A stretch of DNA of 26,160 nt from assembly GCA_964058805.1 (NCBI GenBank), contig CAXKVV010000332.1:1-26160 (forward strand). The letters run 5' to 3'. Positions 18,233 through 26,160 of this stretch are shown here, piece by piece (position 1 is the stretch's first letter; each line of letters begins with the position of its first letter). The stretch is from Schoenoplectus triqueter. Lineage: Eukaryota; Streptophyta; Magnoliopsida; Poales; Cyperaceae. The translations under genes were made by a program, and so were the position numbers. Under the pieces are notes generated by a model, which searched no databases, was not told the DNA's origin, and saw nothing but the letters and a program-made list of their open reading frames with translations.

Positions 18233-18269
18233 AAAAAAGAAAGGAAAAAGGAAAAAGGAAAAAGAAAAG
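18233..18269 (+). repeat. Polypurine tract, GGAAAAA repeats
   Basis: A 37-base run of A and G only, built on repeated ggaaaaa units. Confidence 0.85.
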
Positions 18270-18980
18270 TAATTAAATAATTATATAACTTTAGGTACCG
18301 ACGTACCGTTACGGTCTCTAGTTGGTCCACCCATGTCTGGATTTGGTGCCTTTTCACAATCCAGGCAGCTCATTAAGCCTTTTAAACAGAGGCGCTGTCA
18401 GGGGTGGTCCTTTCTGTTGCTTCGCTTCATTAATTTCCAACCGGATAGAAAATTATGCTTTTTTTAAAAAAAAACAAAAAAAGTGGCAATTATCATCCTA
18501 TTGAACACATATATTACAATCAATTTTCATCCATAAATACTGTATACTAAGTTTGTAAATGAATACTCGTATAATTCTATGAATTATTCGAAATTCGCAT
18601 AAATTGATTTACATAGGATTTAAAAAGGCACTCTAACTCGCCTAAGCTGAGCAAATCCGCCCCACTAAGCCAACTAATCAGCTAGAAAAACATTAAAATT
18701 TACTTGGTTATTTATGAAATTTAACCCATAAAATATATATTTGTTATGGATATCGTGAAAATATGTTGGTTCAATCGAACCTAGTGCATAATAAAATTCC
18801 ATAATGATTCATTCCATGAAGAAACGTGAGGACAGAAGTGCGGATAGATCAGTTTTACCATTAGTTACTATGGCAGCAAGAAAAAATGAGGATAAACTCA
18901 AGAGGAGGAAGTGAATAGTTCCTTGATTTTTGTCACTAGTGAAATGGCCTAATTTCTAACGGACTGTGCTTCTGATAACG
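18270..18980. other. Intergenic DNA, no supported gene
   Basis: The frame at 18322-18504 has no recognisable motif. A somewhat GC-richer patch at 18300-18440 has no splice-bounded exon I can support. Confidence 0.55.
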
Positions 18981-18982
18981 TA

Positions 18983-19017
<35 letters not shown>

Positions 19018-19072
19018 TGATGATGATGATGATGATGATGACAATAATAATAACAACAACAACAACAACAAC

Positions 19073-19103
<31 letters not shown>

Positions 19104-19127
19104 GTAATAATAGTAATAATAGTAATA
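18981..19127. repeat. Compound trinucleotide microsatellite (TAA/TGA/CAA)
   Basis: About 147 bases of phased trinucleotides: TAA, then about 9 TGA, then TAA, CAA, TAA and interrupted TAG-TAA-TAA units. On the minus strand it reads as a Y/C/H homopolymer frame (18936-19136), which is an artefact. Confidence 0.97.
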
Positions 19128-21672
19128 CATGGTCAATCAGTGTAGCATTAGAAGAGCGACACTAGTAATATCAATTCCAAGAACATTATGTTATGGTTGT
19201 TTATTTTTAATTGAAAATGTTTTAAACTGGTTGTTTCTTAAAAAAAAAAATCATTCAGATTATACCCTGAATATTGTTCATTGACAGCCCCACAAAATTA
19301 TAAGTAGGTATTTCAATGCATGCCCAGTAGTAGGACCTTCTATGAAGTCTAAACATGGTTAGTTAAATCTCCTATGGGCTTTGACAAATTGTTTCAGGAC
19401 CTTTGGTCTCAGCCTGGTATTATCAGGCCCTCAAATCTTAACCCCAGAGCCAGCAAAAATCAATTCTTAAGTCCATGGTGCTTAATTGATGAAAGCCCAA
19501 ATCGCTATAAATTTTTGGTACATAAAATAGTGAATTCACATCACCTATGGACCTAAAAAAAACTAGGTAGAAGTTATTATTTTTTTTAAATCATTCGATC
19601 GGTGATCAATATTCATAATTTAGTAATAATATTTTTTATATATGAAAAAAATATTTTTACTATTTCCCACAATCGTCCAAATAAATATGCAGAGTTCAAC
19701 GCATAAAAAAAAACTTCGCAAATGAATCGAGTTCATAAAACAGCCTCAATTTCCAAAGAAAAATTTTGCAACAGTTTGCATTATTACCATTGGAGAGTGG
19801 AGAACAGAAGGGACATGAGCACATGAGCTCCTATTTCTTCTTTTATTTTCTGAACTTCACCATGTGCTATTTTAATATGAATCAGATCTGCATAATTAAT
19901 ACCTTATAGTGAGATCTAAAGTCTAAACACCCAGTTATCCGTACTCGAAAACCAGCACCATGTCTCACGGCAATAATACAATAACACAGCATCGTGTGGG
20001 GCTGTGCTTCTCTGCATGTGCACACAAATTCATATATGGTCCCGATTCCATGCGTATTTCAACAGGAAATCTCTTAGAGGAGATGTTCATATCAAAATTT
20101 GATATGATGAACAGTACAAGGCATCCATCCGAGCCCGACTCCACGTGTACTGTTGGACCAAAACCAGATTTCTCAAATCAATGTGGGACAATCTGACGAG
20201 ACTCCGTACCAGTGGAAAGGAACTTGACCTGATGATGATCCTATCATGTATATAGATGTATACGATAGTAGTATAGTACAACTGTACATGTTCGTAACTC
20301 TTTGTTTTTGTCGGTATTTCTTATTATTTTTTTCTATTTGGATCGTCCGATTATTCCACAAGGAATGCATTTGAATTCGCCTTCAAAATATCACTATCAT
20401 GCGTTTGTTTTGGGTCGGATCGTACAAAAAAAGTGCAAAGAAAAAATGAAAGAGCTTCCAACTTATATCAGAATTGAGTTCCTCTCAATTATATGGAGTT
20501 CGATATAATATAAAATGATGTCTTTATGCCTACATTATGTCTTCATTTTTTAAAGTTTTGATATCTTAAAACTTAAAACTGAAATATAAAAATAAAACAA
20601 CTAGATTTGATCTATGTCACTTTAGTTATGTATGGGTTAAAATTTATGATATTTGAATATCATTTTATATGACATCAAAAGCTTGTAAGAAATATACCAA
20701 TATGAGTCATTTCTAGGCAATAATTTTTTTATCTTATTGATTCATATAAAATGAAAGGAAAAAAAATTATATGTAAGATAGAAAAATATAATATTGAGAA
20801 ATCTAACTATTCTATTTTTGATATTGCAATTTTGAATTTTAATTATTAAAAATTTAAAAAGTGTAAACACAAAAAAATAAAGGCATTTGATTTGTACCCT
20901 CATATAAAATTGACCCGATTGTCGTGCCCGTAAATTTTCTGGCGAACTATTCTAAATCATATTCTTAATGATACGAACTCGGAACTACTGTATGGATTTA
21001 TAATTTGCGTAGTATGATTTGCCAGCATTTAAAGCAGTTTGATTCGAAATTAATGGTATAAATTAGTCTGTAGATCGAGCGTAAATTCATAGGTTACAAA
21101 CACACGAAATCTGAATTAATTATGAATAATTTAAAAGTTTAAGACTTGATTCTATTTTATCCGAAATATACTAAATGGAAAATAACAGCAAAGTACAAAC
21201 TATAAATATTTTTTTGGAGGAGTTGCACTTGCACATGAGCTAAGAAGTATACAAACTGGATACTTTATAATCAACTCCTAGACAGAAATAGGAATTGGTG
21301 AATGAAATCATTGTTTTTTTTTTAAGATGAGTGATAGTTGCATCCTTTATCTGCATATCTTATTTGCGATCAATATTAAATATAAACACATTTTAAAAAT
21401 ACAGTTTCTAACTATTAAACTCTAAAACGTATTACGTATGCATACAAGATGTGCAGAATTTAAAGTGCGAGAATAATTTCTCTATATTTAAATATTCGGT
21501 AGAAATAGTTACAATTATATCAGAAATATAATAAAACGAGATGCGCTCGTTTTATAAAAGTTATTCCTACTGGAATATGACATGCTGAAGGGGGGGCAAA
21601 TAACATCAATAGCTACATCATTTTTTAACATATACCTAACAATTTGGATAAAGGTTAACTATCTTCGTCGCA
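19128..21672. other. Intergenic DNA, no supported gene
   Basis: About 2.5 kb. Frames at 19374-19556, 19960-20196 and 20302-20508 have no recognisable domains. The stretch 19950-20260 is GC-richer than its surroundings and could hide exonic or regulatory sequence, but I see no convincing splice-bounded coding segment on either strand. Confidence 0.55.
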
Positions 21673-21675
21673 TTA

Positions 21676-21950
21676 AGCATCCGCATCGGTGCCGATTGTC
21701 AAAATTATTTTTTTATGCCACATCATTAAATTGACAATTTATTTTAAGAGTGACATCCCTGAATAGAATGAAATTGTCAAAATGACACTTTCATAATTAA
21801 TTTTCTGCTCCTACGCTGACGTGGCTTGTCAAATGGACTGTCAAATTTAGACAATTGTCTAATTTTGTCTAATCTCTGCATCCCTGAAATTTAAATGACA
21901 ATTGTCAAATGAGATTTAACAGTCAATTTGACAATGAGATACGGATGCTC
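21676..21950. mobile_element. Tourist-like (PIF/Harbinger-type) MITE, 275 bp
   Basis: The left end agcatccgcatcggt and inverted right end gagcatccgtatctc form terminal repeats, flanked by TTA on both sides (21673-21675 and 21951-21953). Inverted motifs built on ttgtcaaa/tttgacaa recur inside, for example gattgtcaaaatt, gacaattgtc and caatttgacaat. A TTA duplication and a GAGCATCC-type end fit nonautonomous PIF/Harbinger elements. The left terminal G has been lost. No coding capacity. Confidence 0.7.
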
Positions 21951-21953
21951 TTA

Positions 21954-22927
21954 TATTTTGTTTATTTCATTGCAATTCTCCCTCCCCGAAATTCCCACGT
22001 GTTCACTTCACCTTTCTCTATTTTTTTATTCTTCAGTGTTTTGTAATTTTTCTTTTTCAAGTCTTTATACATTTTTTGTGTGGTCCAATTAATTGATTCA
22101 TCAACAAGGCACTTTTGCGGTGGCATTCCAAAATGGGTGCCTTTTGCTTTTGTGCTCTCTTCTCCATTTGCAACAAAATGGACTTAAAAAAGAAATTTTG
22201 ACAATGGTTTTTAAAACAATTAAAAAGATATTTTGTATACAGAGAAGCAAATTTTTAAGAAACTTGATTGACCTAAATATTATTTCGTCAATTATATTTT
22301 AGCTATTACGAATGACCAAATAACTTAAACTATATGAACTTTTAAATAGTCATATTATGTATTAACCTTGAAGTAAAAAAAAATATGAACTGTTTCTCAT
22401 TAATTAGTAGATCGAGCTCAAATAATTTAAGCTCGATGTACTAAGTAACGTAAAGAATTGGATCCATCTCATAATCATATCAATTGAAGTCGAATGGAAT
22501 TCCCCACTCATGATTTCTATCTTCTTTGATAAGAATGGAGGGAACATATATAGTTTGTCATTTACAAAAGGAGACAAACTCAGTGCTGGTTCCAGGTTCC
22601 TTCCCCCTCTATTGAAGCGATTCTTTCAATCTTGTAATGCATGACAAATTCAAACATGTTGCTATCTGCGTGGAGTCGTACTTCACGCCTTAGTAATTTA
22701 CAAAGTAATTAATAAGGATGCCCGAAACAAATTCATCGTTTTGACCATATCTTTTGAGGAATTACTACATTTCAAAAGTGATTGAACATTTGCAATTTAA
22801 ACATGGTCAATCTCTTAATTAGAATAAATGAATTATACCGAGGGACCTCAAATAAACACGCACTATTCAATTATCTAATAATTATGGGTGCTCTTTGATA
22901 AGTAGTAGAATTATTCCTAATCTTATA
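21954..22927. other. Intergenic DNA, no supported gene
   Basis: The frame at 22093-22302 (LLLLCSLLHLQQ region) has no family resemblance I can identify. The remainder is AT-rich and without visible repeats. Confidence 0.55.
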
Positions 22928-23706
22928 CACTACCACAAAAACGGACTTTTAGTAACCCCATTTAGTAATGATTTTTAAACAATAATTATTAAATAGAGGT
23001 TGATGCGTTGCGAAAAAATAAATAAAAGATTCGCTAACGGTTTTTAATTAACAACAATTATAAAATACTAGTTGTGTACCCGCGCGTTGCAGCGATTTTT
23101 TTTTTAAATATAGAAAAATAACACATGATAATATGTACGTCATTTTATACTATATCAAATATAATCTCACATGATTTTTTTTTAACATTTAATTCCCTTC
23201 CTCCTATATGGCAAAGAAATGGAGAGGAATATAAAATACTTGACGCTATCGTGTTCATCTGATTAGTCAAAATTAATGTAAATCATTAGATGAGGGGTAT
23301 TTTGAGATACAAAAAAATTGAATGAAATGATAAAAAATAGACTCGTCCAATTCTTAGATGCTTTATATAATAGTGTAGATATGTCAGAAATAATAAAAAG
23401 TACGAAAAAAATTAACAACGATTTTTATGAAAAAAATATTAAAGAAGGTCAGTGGGCCCACCTATGTAAGAATCATCTACTTTAAGATCTTTATATAAAA
23501 ATTATTATTAAAGATATCCTTCAATAGGTTCTTTCATTAAAAAAATTTTTTACGGTAGATATAAAAGATGTCCTTACATGATTCTCAGGCGGGGTTCAAC
23601 TGCCCTTTAGTATCGGTTATTTTAAACCTTTTGTGTCTGTCGACCAGTAACGGTTACACAATTGTTACTGATCCCTTTTCAAATCGTTATTGATGTTTTT
23701 TTTTGG
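22928..23706. mobile_element. Probable CACTA-type element remnant, interrupted by a Helitron
   Basis: The left end cactaccacaaaaacgg followed by acttttagtaacccc has the CACTA terminus and the (T)TTAGTAAC-like subterminal motifs of plant CACTA elements. The distal part (about 23600-23706) has further such motifs: ctttagtatcggtta, cagtaacggttac, gttactgatccctttt and cgttattgatg, ending in a T run. The expected final gtagtg is not clear (ttttttggatag), so the right limit is approximate. Without the inserted 312 bp it would be only about 470 bp, a nonautonomous copy. Confidence 0.5.
23068..23379 (-). mobile_element. Complete small nonautonomous Helitron (312 bp)
   Basis: On the minus strand it begins tctacactattatataaag, a plant Helitron-type 5' TC end. 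It ends cgctgcaacgcgcgggtac then acaactag, with a GC-rich imperfect hairpin before CTAG. The base before the 5' end is A and the base after the 3' end is T on that strand, matching Helitron insertion between A and T. No target duplication is expected and none is seen. It carries no Rep/helicase and must have been moved by an autonomous relative elsewhere. Confidence 0.8.
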
Positions 23707-24471
23707 ATAGATATAGAAAGTCCAGAGTTTGATATACCTATAATTAAGAATAAATAACATATGTAGAATACTTTTTTTCTCTCTTTCCTTTATCAAGTAA
23801 AATTTGTTTCTTATTTAGCACCGTAATTATAATCTAAAGGTGGTGACACAATTTACGATAAGAGCAGATATACATGATACCATATTAGCTTTATTAGTCA
23901 AGTTAAACGAGTTATTGTTAACAACAATGACTTAATTATTAAACTTATATTGTATAATATTTAATATTTTGTTATTCAATTTATTATTTAGAATTAATTT
24001 TTGTATTTCGATTGAATAATAAAGATATTCTACAAAATAAGTTGAACAATTGAATTGTTATTTTGAATAATAATTCGTTTAACTTGAATAATAAAGTTGA
24101 CAACGATTATGATATGAACTATATCTCCTAAATTTTACATTTACGGTAATGAAAATTGAATTTTATTTTAGGATAAAAAATGTTAGAGTAAATTTTGTTA
24201 ATTTGGACTTCAGAGCAGTGTCAGAGTCAAACCGGCTGTCAGGGGCAAATTTTCAAGGTAGGGCATAAATTTATAATTATTTTATAAATTAGATATAGTA
24301 TTAAAAAAATTAGTACTTAGAAGTATGACATTAAAGGTATATCTTATGAAATATTTTGTAAGTTAGAATTATATTTTTATGATTATATTAAAATTGGACA
24401 TACTTTTATTTTTTTAATGTCAAAAGTATAAATATGAGAGGTATAATATGAAAAAATAATTGTTGTTTGGT
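23707..24471. other. AT-rich intergenic DNA, no supported gene
   Basis: Inverted short motifs around 23890-24110 (gttaaacgagttattgttaa against acaataa/gtttaacttg segments) hint at a decayed fold-back. The segment ctgtcaggggcaaattttca (about 24237-24256) resembles dispersed plant repeat sequence, but I cannot assign it. Confidence 0.5.
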
Positions 24472-24497
24472 GGGTTGGGGGGTTGGGGGGAGGGGGG
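24472..24497 (+). other. G-quadruplex motif
   Basis: Four G runs (3, 6, 6 and 6 bases) separated by only TT, TT and A within 26 bases. Such short loops favour a very stable G-quadruplex. It is striking in an otherwise AT-rich window. No adjacent gene is visible, so its role is unknown. Confidence 0.85.
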
Positions 24498-26160
24498 TCC
24501 ACCGAATCAGAGAAGGATGGAGATCCATTAATATTGGTTTGTTTGTAATTTTGTCAATGTTTTTTAAAATAAATTCGAGAAACTTTTAAGTTTTTAAAAA
24601 TCGTGAAAGTAAAAAAAGAAGAAGTATTATATACACTATCCGTTCAAATAGGCATACTTCAGTTAAATACACCAACTTCATAATAGCATAAAATATTGGA
24701 TTCAAGTTACAATTTTTTTTTCATCTGCCACCTTGCAATCTTTTTTATTTTATTCAGCCACAGTTCAGGAGTAGAAAAACACTTTTGGCTATTCTGAATT
24801 TATTCCACATTATCTGACAGCTAACAGTATACATTTTTAATTCGCCACCAGTTGAGCATAACATCATCGAGAACTTATTATTTATTTCATTGCTTCAACT
24901 AACAACAATATACTCATTAAAAAGGCAAAATTTTCTTTTTTATTACAGATATTATTTGAAGATATTTTGTAGTTTGTACAAGGAACACTATTATTAATAA
25001 ATTAAACATGATTAAAATATCCGATCTTTGAGTGATGACTACAGACTGTGAGAAGCTAGCCACTCATATTTGGACGCATGGCCAATCGTAGGTTATTCCA
25101 ATGAGATTTTTTCGACGAATAATTGAGCGTTTAGTTTTCGTATATACGGCCTAAATGAAGTTGTGATGAAATTCTGAAAAGGACACTTGCCGAGTCTCTA
25201 ATTTATCAATTAAATCCTCATTTCTTTATCTATTTATTTTTTGCCTGTTTGTTGTTGACTTCTTGTTGTGACGTCAATTACAAATCACATCTTAATTTGG
25301 AGTGTGTCAAAGTTGTAATCCTATTTACCTTTTAAGGGTGGATTAATTCATATATCAATTATGTCGTTATAACAACGATAGAAAAAAAAGTTTGTATTTT
25401 AATTATAAAAAAAAACGAATATATAACCTATACTTTGTACTTATCATATGCATGAAATTTGATACAATATTAGACAAATTTTGTCATTCACCAAAAATTT
25501 ATTACGATCTATATTCAATATCATCTGATGGATCATTTAATATCAATGATCCATATTCAATATCATTTTATGGGTGGATTACTTCATATATGCATGACAC
25601 TTCTTGACAGGGAAGGCATTCAAAGAAATGCAACATTTTTACTGTCACAAAAAGACCATGGTTACATATTCAAACCACCCTTTTCGAAAGAGTTTAGCAC
25701 ATATGGAACCCTATTCACCATCTCCTTCAATTTCAATATTGCAAAATGGTGAGATGCTCAGACTGTGGCAGGATAATTGACAAGGATACCCTCTTAAAGA
25801 AACATTTGCCACATTATATACTTTTGCATATAACCATCAGCTCACGATTAAAGAAGCAAAATGTAACACTGATTGGGACGCTCAATTCTGACAACCGTTA
25901 ACGCAACAGGTGCAGCAAAAGAAAGAGAGCTTACTACAAAATATACAGCAAGTGTAGATAAATAATCATTCCCACATCACATGAAGATGGCAAGAACAAG
26001 GTCAATTCACTGTAAGGACGTGCTAGCAGGCAATTAAACGGAGTCCACATATTCTCAGACCATTAAGAGTAATATGGACACTAAACCTGTCAAAGATTGA
26101 AATTTTACATGACTACTGCTGCAAAAATAAAATTTTTACTATAGAAAATCTAGTAAAAAG
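24498..26160. other. Intergenic DNA; possible flank of a gene beyond the right edge
   Basis: Frames at 25392-25607 and 25528-25752 are not recognisable proteins. A short direct repeat, tattcaatatcat, occurs near 25512 and 25553. From about 25600 to the end the composition is more balanced and, on the minus strand, resembles untranslated or intronic sequence with T-rich tracts before AG (for example tttatttttgcag at about 26120-26132). This could belong to a minus-strand gene starting outside the window, but no exon is supportable. Confidence 0.4.

Noticed and set aside
18936..19136. Minus-strand frame of Y, C and H homopolymers
   Set aside because: Translation of the compound trinucleotide microsatellite.
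19960..20196. 78-codon plus-strand frame in a GC-richer patch
   Set aside because: No domain or homologue recognised, and no promoter or splice context; could be chance.
22093..22302. 69-codon plus-strand frame
   Set aside because: Composition fits random AT-rich sequence and nothing in it resembles a known family.

Overview
The window looks like intergenic-rich nuclear DNA of a flowering plant. It is strongly AT-rich and carries many plant-type transposable elements (MITE-like fold-backs, a Helitron, a CACTA end, hAT-like and Tourist-like elements). It holds one convincing protein-coding gene, a DUF761 protein of the Avr9/Cf-9 rapidly elicited (ACRE146-like) group, which is specific to land plants. 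There are no bacterial-type operons, tRNAs, rRNAs or CRISPR arrays. The species cannot be fixed from sequence alone.

Region 1 (about 1-9,350) is a dense cluster of palindromic elements of about 300-420 bp. Nearly every one sits directly between (TA)n microsatellites, often with (GA)n/(TC)n at the element boundary. At least 17 full, half or degraded copies are packed end to end, so one microsatellite is usually shared by two neighbours. By internal sequence they fall into about four groups, and each has long inverted arms with a short palindrome just inside the end. They resemble in concept the rice Micron elements, which also lie in TA microsatellites. I see no transposase. A 904-bp tandem duplication at 103-1910 includes such elements and has one breakpoint inside a palindrome arm. 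Degenerate repeats with a period of about 239 bp (4,900-5,900), a Helitron-like 3' end (6,464) and a hAT-like element with an 8-bp target duplication (6,643-7,104) interrupt the cluster.

Region 2 (9,356-14,650) is mostly featureless AT-rich DNA with two more fold-back elements (11,433-12,264) and one isolated minus-strand exon-like segment (10,756-10,898).

Region 3 (14,681-16,181) is the DUF761 gene on the plus strand: CCAAT and TATA-like boxes, a pyrimidine-rich 5' UTR with a hairpin, a 133-codon first exon, a 349-bp intron, and a second exon carrying the diagnostic C-terminal motif. The predicted protein has 210 residues.

Region 4 (16,200-26,160) holds no gene I can support. It contains an element-free (TA)30 tract, a compound trinucleotide repeat, a Tourist-like MITE with TTA target duplication (21,676-21,950), a probable CACTA remnant (22,928 to about 23,706) with a complete small minus-strand Helitron nested in it (23,068-23,379), and a strong G-quadruplex motif (24,472-24,497). 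Most open reading frames of 60-106 codons in the window are read-throughs of microsatellites or fold-back arms, not genes.
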